From: DASPOJ01 sp050014395
GTDB lineage: Bacteria; Acidobacteriota; Terriglobia; Acidiferrales; UBA7541
Reading direction: 5' to 3'
Length of the DNA stretch: 41,069 nt
Assembly: GCA_050014395.1 (NCBI GenBank)
Contig: JBEKDK010000020.1
Span: 1 to 41,069 of the forward strand
The notes beneath the pieces are model-generated. The model saw nothing but the letters and a program-made list of their open reading frames with translations, was not told where the DNA came from and ran no database searches. The position numbers were made by a program, and so were the translations under genes. This document shows, in pieces, positions 7,106-15,493 of the stretch (position 1 is the stretch's first letter; each line of letters starts with the position of its first letter).

Positions 7106-8389
7106 ATGTTCACGATCCCAGTTGTGATTCGCAAACCCTTTCTTGCCCCGACCGCGATCGTCTTCGCGCTTGCCTGCCTGCTCATCGTGATGCCGTCGCA
7201 ACCCGCGCTCGCCCAAGCTGACGCCGGGCCCGTTATGGCCGCGCCGCCACAGCCGCCTCCGGCCCCGGCGCCGAAGCCCGCGCCGCCACAGCCCGCCGCG
7301 CAATCTCAAGCCGAAGAATCCACTCCCGGCCCCGGCGCGATCCGCGTGGACGTCAATCTGACGCTTGTCGACGTCACGATGCGCAAGCCGACCGGCGAGG
7401 TCATCACCAGCCTCAAAGTTACCGATTTCGTCCTCCAGGAGGACGGCCAAGCGCAACAGGTCGTTCACCTGGACCAAGATCAATTGCCGCTGGCGATGGC
7501 CCTGGTGATTGACCTGAGCACATCCATCTCGCCGTACCTTGAATCTCTGAAAGACACGACGGAAGTTGCGCTCCAATCCCTCAAGCCCGAGGATTCGGTG
7601 GCGCTATTCACTTTCACCGACGCGCTCACCAAAGTTATCCCGCTCACGCGCGATAAACAGAAAGTCAGCGACGCGCTGGACTCGCTGCAAGCCGGCGGCT
7701 CAACCAACATCAACGACGCTCTCTACGGCGCCGCCGAGTATCTCCGCGCCAATGCTCGTGGCATGCGCCGCGTAATCGTGCTGATCAGCGACAACGTCGG
7801 CACCCGCGCCGGCTCCACCACGCCCGACGGCGTGCTGCAAGCCGTCCTCGAATCCGACACTCCGGTCTACAGCCTGAAAGTCTACGGCGACCACGGCGGC
7901 GGATATCAGCACGGCGGCCACGGTGGCGGCGGTTATCCCGGCGGCGGAGGTCGTGGCGGGGGCGGCGGCTGGCCCGGCGGTGGTGGTGGCGGAGGCGGCT
8001 GGCCCGGGGGCGGCGGAGGCGGTCGCGGTGGTGGTGGTTATCCCGGCGGCGGAGGCGGAGGTCGTGGCGGCGGTGGTGGCCAGTCCCAGGCCAGCTCGAA
8101 AGACATCGTCAACGTGCAGAAAGTCGCAGACGCATCGGGTGGAGAAGTCTTCGACGTGAAGAAGGAAGGCTCGCTCGACAAAGCCTTCCAAGATCTGATG
8201 GATCGCCTGAAAACGCGCTACACGATCGGCTACTACTCCAGCAACAAATCGACCGCGGGCGGCTACCGCAAAATCGACGTCTCGTTAATTTCGAGCTTCG
8301 GCAAACCGGGCAAAGATTATACCGTCACCGCAAAGCAGGGCTACTACGCGCCGGTGACCACAGCATCGGCAGGAACCGGAACTCCCTGA
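7106..8389 (+). CDS. Secreted VWA protein (VWFA-related Acidobacterial type) with glycine-rich insert
   Basis: The 427-aa protein has a signal peptide (residues 10-38, ending ALAQA) and a Pro/Ala-rich stretch. A short beta-rich region precedes the VWA domain (VDVNLTLVDVTMRKPTGE, then TDFVLQEDGQAQ), as in the acidobacterial VWA family. The metal site DxSxS is present as DLSTS (Asp136, Ser138, Ser140), with a later Thr in GGSTNIND and an acidic ISDN segment. Residues 261-325 are almost pure glycine with regularly placed Tyr-Pro, Trp-Pro and Arg. The paralogue at 29361 has only about 17 residues there. The domain ends with the family-typical RTRYTIGYYS-like block. Start: the GTG at 7061 would put extra residues before the signal peptide, so the ATG at 7106 is preferred. 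Confidence 0.85.
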   Translation: MFTIPVVIRKPFLAPTAIVFALACLLIVMPSQPALAQADAGPVMAAPPQPPPAPAPKPAPPQPAAQSQAEESTPGPGAIRVDVNLTLVDVTMRKPTGEVITSLKVTDFVLQEDGQAQQVVHLDQDQLPLAMALVIDLSTSISPYLESLKDTTEVALQSLKPEDSVALFTFTDALTKVIPLTRDKQKVSDALDSLQAGGSTNINDALYGAAEYLRANARGMRRVIVLISDNVGTRAGSTTPDGVLQAVLESDTPVYSLKVYGDHGGGYQHGGHGGGGYPGGGGRGGGGGWPGGGGGGGGWPGGGGGGRGGGGYPGGGGGGRGGGGGQSQASSKDIVNVQKVADASGGEVFDVKKEGSLDKAFQDLMDRLKTRYTIGYYSSNKSTAGGYRKIDVSLISSFGKPGKDYTVTAKQGYYAPVTTASAGTGTP

Positions 8390-8465
8390 AAGTTTTTGCC
8401 TGGGTTCGGCGCTGGCGTGAGACTAATCCGTCCAACGACTCGTTGCTTTCTATCGGGAGATGCCT

Positions 8466-8672
8466 ATGTCATTTGAGGAAGCCATCGATATTCTCACCAA
8501 GGACGATCGTTTCCACGCCACAATCTATGCAATGAATAGCCTCCTGATACACAAAGGCGTTTACACGCGCGAAGAGTTTGAGGCGCTATTCAAGGAATGG
8601 GCGGCCAAAGAAACCCGGAAGAAAACCCGATCAAAGCAACGACCTGCTGCTCGCGCCCCCCTTCAAGCGTAG
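8466..8672 (+). CDS. Small hypothetical protein, 68 aa
   Basis: Short, mostly helical protein starting MSFEEAIDILTKDDRFH, with a middle segment KGVYTREEFEALFKEWAAKE and a Lys/Arg-rich tail that could bind nucleic acid or be disordered. GGGAG lies six bases before the chosen ATG at 8466; the ATG at 8460 would touch it. It converges on the kinase gene, whose stop is only eight bases away. No family recognised. Confidence 0.6.
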   Translation: MSFEEAIDILTKDDRFHATIYAMNSLLIHKGVYTREEFEALFKEWAAKETRKKTRSKQRPAARAPLQA

Positions 8673-8679
8673 ACCAGCG

Positions 8680-10932
8680 TCACTGCCCGTTCGATAGTTG
8701 CCAGAGCCGGATCGTTCCGTCTTTGCTCGACGAAACCAATAATTTTCCATCGCGGCTCAGCGAAAGGCTCAGCACCGAATCGGTGTGTCCGGTCAGTGTT
8801 GTCACCTGATTGCCGCTCGAAGCGTCCCACACGCCGATATTCTTGTCGTCGCTTGCCGAAATCACATAATTTCCGTCCGGCGTAAAAACCAGATCGTTGA
8901 CGGCCGCCCCATCGTTGGAAGCGAACATTTTAGAAGGCGCTAGCGTCCCCGTTCCCACATTCCACAAATAAATGTTCCCCTTGGCGTCGGCAGTCGCCAA
9001 ATGGCTTCCGTCTGGGCTGAACGCCACGGAAAGAATATTGCTCGTGTGGCTTTTAAGTTCGGCAACCTCGCTTTGATCCGCGACGCTCCAGAGATACACG
9101 ATGTCGTCGTCGCCTCCTCCGGCCAAAAGCCGGCCATCGGGACTGAATCGAATGCGATTGATCTGCCCACCCGTGTCCTGCATGGCGCCGAGATATTTTC
9201 CGGAAGGAAGCGACCACATCGAAATTGTCTTTCCATCTCCCGCCGCGGCGATCACGCTGCCGTCCGGACTGTAAGCCACAGTCCACAGTGGAAAATTGCC
9301 GGGAAATTTCATCAAGGCGTTTCCATTCGCCGTGTTCCACGTGAACAGTGAATTGTCCCGGGAAGCGCTGGCCACCTGCTGCCCATCCGGCGTCATAGCC
9401 ACGCCAAGAATCGGGCCGTCCTGCCGGGAAAGTGTGCGTACATCGTTGGTCGCAAGATTCCACAACTTAATGGTCTTGTCGTCTTCGCCGGAAACCAACA
9501 TGCTCGCATCCGAACTCAACGCCGTGTCCCAGATCTGTCCGGCCTGCGCCGTAAGCACCTGCTTCGCGACGAACGATGGCGCCGAAGGCGTGGTAGATGT
9601 CGTGCTGCCAGTCGGATTGCTGTAAATGTTCCCGCCCGCGCTGGTGCTTGTGCCCGTACTCGTGCTTGTGCTCGTGTCCGAACTTGTGCCCGTCGTTGAA
9701 TTGCTGCTGTTGGAATTCAGGTGGTTGTAGATCAATCCGATCACGAAGAGAATTGCGAAGAGAACCAGGATCCCGCCCACCACTCCCAGCGTCACGTATA
9801 GCCACGGCGAGCGTTTCTTCTCCGGCGGCGCAGATATGGTCAGCGGTGGCGGCGTGGGCACGGGCGCCTGCGCTCCCGGCTGCGGCGGCCACGTGGGCTG
9901 CGTTTGCATCAGAGGGTCCGGCGGCGGCCACGTTGGCTGCGTTTGCGTCAAAGGCACCGGCGTCGGCGCGCCAGGTGTTGGAGCCACTGCCTGAGACTTG
10001 ATCTGATCCAGCCAGCCGCCCTGCGCCGGCGCCGATGTTGGCCGTGGCGGTGGAGTTGGCGTCGGCGTTGGGATGGGTATCGGCGTCACCGTCTGCCGCA
10101 CATCCGCGCGAACATCCGCGACGCCGCTCGGATGCTCGAGCGCCGCGCCAAACGCCTCGCACGTCTGGAAACGCTGGTCCGGATCTTTATTCAATGCTTC
10201 CAGCGCGGCTTTCTCGACGCCCGGCGGAATGTATGGGTAGTAGCGCGTCGGAAGCGGCGGCGGCGTGCTCACGTGGTCGGACATCACTTGGAAATCGCTT
10301 TCGCTCTCGAATGGCAAATGCGCCGAAAGCAGCTCGAACAGAGTCACGCCCAAACTGTAAATGTCGGACCGAATATCCACCGGCTGATTGCGGATTTGCT
10401 CCGGAGACATATACGCGACGGTTCCGACGCGCGTACCGGTTTTCGTCAGCCGTTGCCCGCCCATAACTTTGGCGATACCGAAATCCATCACCTTCACAAT
10501 TCCGGATGTCGTCACCATGATGTTGCTGGGCTTGATGTCTCGATGAATCACTCCCGCGCGATGCGCGAATCCGATGCCCAAAAGCGCTTGCCGGAACAGT
10601 GGCACCGCTTCCGCCGCGGGAATCGGTCCGCGCCGCGCAACCATGTCCGCGAAACTTTCGCCGTCCAGATATTCCATCACGATCAGCCACGTCGATCCCA
10701 CTTGCTCGAAGGCGTGCAGCGTCGCGATATTCGTATGCGAAAGCCGCGCCTGCGCCACGGCCTCCAGGCGGAAGCGCTCCAGCAACTCCCGGTTCGCGAC
10801 CAACTCCGGCGCGAGCATCTTGATCGCCACGTACCGGCCAAGCGAAAGGTCCATGGCCTTGTACACCACGCCCATGCCGCCTTCGCCGAGTTTGTCAATG
10901 ATCTGGTAATGCCCGATTTGCGCTGAATCCAT
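8680..10932 (-). CDS. Transmembrane Ser/Thr protein kinase with WD40 propeller
   Basis: Residues 10-270 are a complete bacterial eukaryotic-type (PknB-like) kinase: glycine loop GEGGMGVVYKA, Lys38 in VAIKML, HRDIKPSN with Asp132, DFG at 150-152 and the activation segment ending MSPEQ. A Pro/Thr/Gln-rich linker holds two QTQPTWPP copies. A transmembrane helix (about 376-402) and a Ser/Thr linker lead to about seven WD40 repeats (460-750) with SPDG and IxLW blocks. The kinase should be cytoplasmic and the propeller external. The ATG at 10932 starts right before the kinase domain, but its GGAG is about 19 bases upstream, so the GTG at 10959 cannot be excluded. All catalytic residues are present, so it is probably active. 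Substrates unknown. Confidence 0.92.
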   Translation of the reverse strand: MDSAQIGHYQIIDKLGEGGMGVVYKAMDLSLGRYVAIKMLAPELVANRELLERFRLEAVAQARLSHTNIATLHAFEQVGSTWLIVMEYLDGESFADMVARRGPIPAAEAVPLFRQALLGIGFAHRAGVIHRDIKPSNIMVTTSGIVKVMDFGIAKVMGGQRLTKTGTRVGTVAYMSPEQIRNQPVDIRSDIYSLGVTLFELLSAHLPFESESDFQVMSDHVSTPPPLPTRYYPYIPPGVEKAALEALNKDPDQRFQTCEAFGAALEHPSGVADVRADVRQTVTPIPIPTPTPTPPPRPTSAPAQGGWLDQIKSQAVAPTPGAPTPVPLTQTQPTWPPPDPLMQTQPTWPPQPGAQAPVPTPPPLTISAPPEKKRSPWLYVTLGVVGGILVLFAILFVIGLIYNHLNSNSSNSTTGTSSDTSTSTSTGTSTSAGGNIYSNPTGSTTSTTPSAPSFVAKQVLTAQAGQIWDTALSSDASMLVSGEDDKTIKLWNLATNDVRTLSRQDGPILGVAMTPDGQQVASASRDNSLFTWNTANGNALMKFPGNFPLWTVAYSPDGSVIAAAGDGKTISMWSLPSGKYLGAMQDTGGQINRIRFSPDGRLLAGGGDDDIVYLWSVADQSEVAELKSHTSNILSVAFSPDGSHLATADAKGNIYLWNVGTGTLAPSKMFASNDGAAVNDLVFTPDGNYVISASDDKNIGVWDASSGNQVTTLTGHTDSVLSLSLSRDGKLLVSSSKDGTIRLWQLSNGQ

Positions 10933-11114
10933 CGATGCGCCGGTTGGCGACTCCTTCACAATTCAACGAACGGCGAAAATTCTAGCACGATTGCCCGCAC
11001 GGCGCGCCAGCCCGGGGCAGCCGCGCGTGCAATTCTTAAATGCACGGTTGCGCGGCTCGGAACACGCGCAATCCGACGCTAGATTCCGGCGTTGCCCTCC
11101 CGTAGCATGGCGGT

Positions 11115-13106
11115 ATGCCTCGATGGACGCCAGCTTCGATTCGTGTGCGGATGAGCACGCGCGCGCCTGCGCAACGAAAGCCCCGCGTCGATAACACCGC
11201 TTGGGACATCCTGATCCTACTGCTGCTCGCTTTTCTACCCTACGCCAACACACTTTTTTCAGGTTTCGTTTACGACGACAATTTCCAAGTGATGGCCAAT
11301 CCTTTCGTTCACAGTTTTCGCCACCTGCGCGAGATTTTCACCACTACTGTCTGGGCGTTCCAGGGCGCGCAAGGCGTCACAAATTACTACCGGCCATTGA
11401 TGACCTTCGATTATTTGCTCTGCTACAAACTGTTTGGCCCGGTGCCGTTTGGTTTTCATCTCATCAACATCGCCTGGCATGCCTGGGTGGTTTGCTTGGT
11501 GTATTGGGTTGCTCGCCGGATGTTTCACGATCGCACCGCGGCCTTGGTTGCGGCCGGATTGTTTGCGCTGCACCCGATTCACACCGAATCGGTCGCCTGG
11601 ATTGCCGCCCTCACCGATCTTCAATTGGCAGTGTTTTTCCTGGTGACCTTCTCTCTCTACCTCGGCCTATCGAGCGCCTCGGCCGAACAAACGCACAGTC
11701 CGCAATTGGGGCGCCGGTTCGCGATCGCCGGAGTCTACGCGCTCGCGTTGCTTTCAAAAGAACAAGCGATAACCCTCCCGGCCCTGCTGATGGCTTACGA
11801 GCATTTCTTCCGCGAGGACCGCGACGCCACTTCGACGCGCGAAAAGATTTCGCGTTATCTTCCGCTGTGGATTCTTGCCGGAATCTACATCCTGATTCGA
11901 TTGACTTACCTCGGCGGCATGGCCGCGGTTCGCACGCGCACCGGCCTCACCAGCAAAGAAGTTGTTCTTTCGGCCATCGCCTCCGTGGGCCAATATCTCG
12001 GCAAACTCATCTGGCCGGCGCGTCTATCCGCTTTTTACGTTTTCTACAAAAGCAGCCAGTGGACGGACCCGCGGGTCTTGTACGGTCTAGCGGGACTCTT
12101 TTTGTGCGGCGCTGCTTTCCTGTGGTTGTGGAAAAACGCGCGCACCGCCGCATTTTCACTTTTGTGGATGGGCGTGACGCTGGCTCCGGTCCTCAACGCA
12201 CGCTGGATGCCCGCCAGTGTTTTTGCCGAACGCTATCTCTATCTACCATCCGTCGGATTCTGCTGGCTGGTGGGATGGTGCGTTTCGCGCGTATGGAGCA
12301 ACGCGCGGATCCCGGTGATTGCTCGCACGGCCGTGGCCGTGGCTGTGTGCGCGGCTGCGCTGCTCGGCGGAATCCGGACCGTGCGGCGCAATCGCGACTG
12401 GCGCGACGAAGAAGCTCTGTTCGTGCAGACGCTCGCAACAGATTCCGATGCCGGCCTCATCCGCTCAAACCTCGGCTCCGTTTACTTCAACAAAGGAAAT
12501 CCAGCGGCCGCGGAACGCGAATGGGATCAGGCGCTCGCGGCGGGGCCGCGCAGCGTTTTCACGCTCGTGGATTTTGGCTTGCTGCGCCAAAGGCAACAGC
12601 GCTACACCGAATCGCAGCAATTTTTCGAGCGTGCGATCCGCATCCGCCCCGATTATATGGACGCGCATCTCCTGTATGCGGAAATGCTAGAATCCATCGA
12701 TCGCGATGCCGAAGCTGACTGGCAATATCGCCTCGCCGTCACGCTCGATCCGTATGCGTCGAACGCCCATCTCGCTTACGGACAATTCCTGCAAAAGCAT
12801 GAACGATTGCAGGAAGCCAAAACGCAATTCGAGGATGCCGTAGCCGAGGACGATGTGGCGGATGCGTACGATGGACTCGGCGACATCTATCAATCGTGGA
12901 ACCGGACGGCGCAAGCGGAACAGGCATTCAAGATGGCCGTGAAACTTTTCCAATACGACAGCCACGGCCATTTCGCGCTCGCCGCCATCGAAGCGGCCGA
13001 TGGGCGCACCGCCGACGCGATCAAGGATTATCGCGCCGGACTTGAGACTGACCCGTCCAACGCCGAAGCGCAGGCGGCGCTGAAGCGCTTAGGAGCGACG
13101 CCATGA
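11115..13106 (+). CDS. GT-C-like membrane glycosyltransferase with C-terminal TPR repeats (TMTC-like)
   Basis: The 663-aa protein has a multi-pass membrane half (about residues 28-410). Its first external loop holds an acidic pair (Asp54-Asp55 in FVYDDNFQVM), the usual catalytic position in GT-C glycosyltransferases, followed by NYYRPL and HPIHTESVAWI, both typical of TMTC-like proteins. The C-terminal 230 residues are five to six TPR repeats (for example YFNKGNPAAAEREWDQAL). Eukaryotic TMTC proteins are O-mannosyltransferases; the bacterial relatives are mostly uncharacterised, so donor and acceptor are unknown. Neither the ATG at 11115 nor the one at 11151 has a good ribosome site, so the start is uncertain. 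The end overlaps the next gene by four bases (ATGA). Confidence 0.8.
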   Translation: MPRWTPASIRVRMSTRAPAQRKPRVDNTAWDILILLLLAFLPYANTLFSGFVYDDNFQVMANPFVHSFRHLREIFTTTVWAFQGAQGVTNYYRPLMTFDYLLCYKLFGPVPFGFHLINIAWHAWVVCLVYWVARRMFHDRTAALVAAGLFALHPIHTESVAWIAALTDLQLAVFFLVTFSLYLGLSSASAEQTHSPQLGRRFAIAGVYALALLSKEQAITLPALLMAYEHFFREDRDATSTREKISRYLPLWILAGIYILIRLTYLGGMAAVRTRTGLTSKEVVLSAIASVGQYLGKLIWPARLSAFYVFYKSSQWTDPRVLYGLAGLFLCGAAFLWLWKNARTAAFSLLWMGVTLAPVLNARWMPASVFAERYLYLPSVGFCWLVGWCVSRVWSNARIPVIARTAVAVAVCAAALLGGIRTVRRNRDWRDEEALFVQTLATDSDAGLIRSNLGSVYFNKGNPAAAEREWDQALAAGPRSVFTLVDFGLLRQRQQRYTESQQFFERAIRIRPDYMDAHLLYAEMLESIDRDAEADWQYRLAVTLDPYASNAHLAYGQFLQKHERLQEAKTQFEDAVAEDDVADAYDGLGDIYQSWNRTAQAEQAFKMAVKLFQYDSHGHFALAAIEAADGRTADAIKDYRAGLETDPSNAEAQAALKRLGATP

Positions 13107-13414
13107 GCGGCGCGGACGAACGCGTGCTAATCCGTGCGCTGTGCCGGACAGATACTTCGGGCTCGCTGCGCGGCACGATTCTGAATGCGCTTGCAACGCA
13201 TCAGTTCGTGGAGCCCGAGCACGCCGAGATTTTCGCCGCGCTGCGCGACATTCAGGGCGTCGGACGCGTCGCGACTCGCGAACGCATTGCGGCGATGCTG
13301 ATGCGCCGCGGATTTCCCGATCTCGATCTCGACGAGTATTTCGCCGCGCAAGGCCGGCCGACCTCGCTCACGGAGATTTCGTTGGCGCTGCGCGGAATCG
13401 GCCACCGCGGCTAG
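13103..13414 (+). CDS. Hypothetical protein coupled to the GT-C/TPR gene
   Basis: The 103-aa protein starts in the ATGA overlap with the preceding gene, which implies translational coupling. Predicted to be all helical, with segments LRGTILNALATHQFVEPEHAEIF and RERIAAMLMRRGFPDLDLDEYF. The spacing vaguely recalls the helical bundle of DnaB N-terminal or DnaG C-terminal domains, but I would not assign it. No signal peptide or membrane segment, so it is cytoplasmic. Confidence 0.65.
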   Translation: MSGADERVLIRALCRTDTSGSLRGTILNALATHQFVEPEHAEIFAALRDIQGVGRVATRERIAAMLMRRGFPDLDLDEYFAAQGRPTSLTEISLALRGIGHRG

Positions 13415-13490
13415 AGCCAACACGCGCGAACCGCGGGCGGAGGCAAGTCGAACATCCGCTGTGGCAAGCCCCCCTCTACAAATCAAAACC

Positions 13491-14615
13491 TCAGAGATCC
13501 CAATCGGCGTAACGGCCCGCGGTCGTACGATTCGCGGCGGAGCTGCTTGCCGCCCGCGCCTCGGCCGAGCCACTCGTCCAGCGGCCGGGGATCGCCGTGG
13601 CGCAACCGGGGCATTTCCCATCGTGCAGGCGGTTTTGCAGCACCTCGTGCCAACTGCGGCGCACGACGATGCGGCCGCAGCCGGGGCACGCGGTGTTTCC
13701 GGCGTCCGTGACGATGTTGCCTTCATAGACGTAGTGCAGGCCCGCGTCGAGCGCGATGCGGCGCGCGCGATGCAAGGATTCAGGCGGGGTGCGCGGTTTG
13801 TCGCGCATTTTGAAATCGGGATGGAAAGCTGTGAAGTGCAGCGGGATATCCGGGCCGAGGTGATCGAGAATCCAGTCCGACAATTTGCGCGTTTCGGCGG
13901 GATCGTCGTTCAGCCCGGGGATCATGAGATTGGTGATCTCGAACCACACCTCGGTTTCATTTTTTAGCCACGTTAGCGTATCGAGGACAGGCTGCAGGTG
14001 CGTGAGCGTTGTGCGGCCGTAGAATCCTTCGGTGAACGCTTTCAGGTCCACGTTCGCGGCATCCACATGGTCGTAAATATCGTGGAAAGCTTCGCGCGTG
14101 ATATATCCATTGGTGACCATCACGGTCGCAAGACCGGCGGCGCGCGCCGCGTAGCAGATATCCACTACGTATTCGCCCCAAATCGTCGGCTCGTTGTAGG
14201 TGAACGCGATCGAGCGGCAGCCGTTCTCGATCGCCAGCGCGACGACGTCTTCCGGCGGAACGAATCGCGAATGCACCTGATCGTGCTTCGATTTCGAGAT
14301 GTCCCAGTTCTGGCAGAAGAAGCACCCCATGTTGCATCCCGCGGTGCCCATCGAAAATACGCGTGTGCCGGGCAAAAAATGATTGAGCGGTTTTTTCTCG
14401 ATGGGATCGATTTGCAACGCCGCGGGAGAGGCGTAGCCAAGGCTGTAAAGTTTGCCGCCCTGATTCACGCGGATGAAGCAGAAGCCGCTTTGCCCTTCGC
14501 CGATGTGGCAGTGGCGCGGACACAAATAGCAGTGAACGCGTCCCGCGGGCTCCGGTTCCCACCAGCGCGCTTCGTGCAGCGATTCGGTCTTCTGAAAAAT
14601 GCGCAGCTCTTGCAT
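13491..14615 (-). CDS. amrS: AmmeMemoRadiSam system radical SAM protein AmrS
   Basis: The protein (374 aa from the second ATG) has the radical SAM cluster motif CxxxCxxC at Cys94/98/101 in AGCNMGCFFCQNW. Upstream is CYLCPRHC, with GFCFIR, and GYASPAALQIDPIEKKPLNHF follows; together these identify the AmrS group. The C-terminal region has two CPGC pairs, probably a zinc ribbon. AmrS proteins normally occur with MEMO1-like (AmrB) and AMMECR1-like (AmrA) proteins in a system whose reaction is poorly defined; neither partner is in this window. Start: the ATG at 14615 has GGCGG about six bases upstream, better than the ATG at 14621. The last 30 residues after the zinc motif are low complexity. Confidence 0.88.
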   Translation of the reverse strand: MQELRIFQKTESLHEARWWEPEPAGRVHCYLCPRHCHIGEGQSGFCFIRVNQGGKLYSLGYASPAALQIDPIEKKPLNHFLPGTRVFSMGTAGCNMGCFFCQNWDISKSKHDQVHSRFVPPEDVVALAIENGCRSIAFTYNEPTIWGEYVVDICYAARAAGLATVMVTNGYITREAFHDIYDHVDAANVDLKAFTEGFYGRTTLTHLQPVLDTLTWLKNETEVWFEITNLMIPGLNDDPAETRKLSDWILDHLGPDIPLHFTAFHPDFKMRDKPRTPPESLHRARRIALDAGLHYVYEGNIVTDAGNTACPGCGRIVVRRSWHEVLQNRLHDGKCPGCATAIPGRWTSGSAEARAASSSAANRTTAGRYADWDL

Positions 14616-14636
14616 GATCATCCGCCGAAAATCAAA

Positions 14637-14849
14637 TCACAAACGATGCCGATGCTCTTCGGTCCAATCGAGAAAACTCGAAAGGCGCCGGCGCTCGCGC
14701 CACGCGATTCTGAAAAATCGCGCCGGGCCCAACGCGTGCATATCGCCGCCCAGCAACGTTTCAAGACGCCAGCGAATGTACGGACTGGCCCAGGGGCGCA
14801 CGCGGTAGCCCTTGGCTAGGGTCCAGTAAGTGCCGAGAGCGCGCAGCAT
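14637..14849 (-). CDS. Small conserved-looking protein upstream of amrS, 70 aa
   Basis: Basic, aromatic-rich 70-aa protein beginning MLRALGTYWTLAKGYRVRPW, with the segment SPYIRWRLETLLGG and many Arg/Trp residues. Its stop lies about 20 bases before the AmrS start on the same strand, so the two are probably co-transcribed. No family is assigned with confidence. The amphipathic, Trp-rich composition and even spacing of charged residues make it look like a real coding region. Function unknown. Confidence 0.55.
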   Translation of the reverse strand: MLRALGTYWTLAKGYRVRPWASPYIRWRLETLLGGDMHALGPARFFRIAWRERRRLSSFLDWTEEHRHRL

Positions 14850-14850
14850 C

Positions 14851-14920
14851 TTCTTCAGGGGCTAAAGCCCCAGTGATAAGACGGCCGTGACGCCGGGCCT
14901 TAAGCCCCGGCCTCCTAAAG
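14851..14920. repeat. Palindromic intergenic repeat element
   Basis: Two neighbouring GC-rich palindromes: a perfect GGGGCTAAAGCCCC (14858-14871) and an imperfect CCGGGCCTTAAGCCCCGG (14893-14910). Both carry a TAA/TTAA centre. They fill the gap between the DinB-type gene and the small gene before amrS. Similar paired palindromes are, as I recall, dispersed through acidobacterial genomes; copy number cannot be judged here. Confidence 0.55.
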
Positions 14921-14950
14921 AGCACGACTCCGAAAATGCCCGACGCAACA

Positions 14951-15493
14951 CTAGTTCCAACCCTTGCGCGCGCGCAACGCCGTGACATGCGCGGTGTGAT
15001 GACGCCCGTGCCAGGAATAAATTCCCAAGTTGCCATCGAGCGTGACCAAACCCAGCTCCGGATGGCGCAGCGTGCGCGCGAAATCTTCAGGTTTCATGCC
15101 GCGCAGCAACGGGACCCAGCGCTGATGCAGTGCGGTGATCAGCGCAATCGAGATCTCGATCGGCAGCTTGGAATCGGGCAGCTCGGCCCACAACGCTTCT
15201 TCGTACGGCTTGATCGTCGGCTCGGTCTCGGTGAGCGCGAGCTTGAAGCGAATGTAGGCGTTCATGTGGCTATCCGCCACGTGATGCACCAACTGGCGCA
15301 CAGTCCAGCCCCCGTCGCGATAGGGCGTGTCCAGTTGCTCGGCGGTCAGGCCGGCGACCGCGGCGCTGAGCAAGCCCGGCGCTTGCGCGATGTGCTCGAT
15401 GGCGACGCGCCGCTCCTCTGGCGAAAGCGTCGATACTCTTTGCAGCCTGCCGATCGGATGTCTCAAATCGATTGCTTGGGCTTCAGTTGCCAC
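14951..15493 (-). CDS. DinB/YfiT-like putative metal-dependent hydrolase or thiol transferase
   Basis: The 180-aa protein has the four-helix DinB superfamily pattern with three histidine clusters: VRQLVHHVADSHMN and, near the C-terminus, WHGRHHTAHVTALR. The first cluster and the HxxxH in the last helix are the usual metal ligands. PYRDGGWTVRQL is typical of the YfiT/BstA group, whose Bacillus members are bacillithiol-dependent transferases; the substrate thiol in this organism is unknown. Start is GTG at 15493, fixed by GAGGAGG five bases upstream. Confidence 0.82.
   Translation of the reverse strand: MATEAQAIDLRHPIGRLQRVSTLSPEERRVAIEHIAQAPGLLSAAVAGLTAEQLDTPYRDGGWTVRQLVHHVADSHMNAYIRFKLALTETEPTIKPYEEALWAELPDSKLPIEISIALITALHQRWVPLLRGMKPEDFARTLRHPELGLVTLDGNLGIYSWHGRHHTAHVTALRARKGWN

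Noticed and set aside
7883..8085. Glycine-rich stretch as a CRISPR or RNA repeat
   Set aside because: It is in frame within a VWA gene and reads as regular coding sequence.
11201..12718. Long second frame on the plus strand inside the GT-C/TPR gene
   Set aside because: Rich in Arg/Ser/Pro/His with no domain pattern; the overlapping frame has clear membrane segments and TPR repeats.
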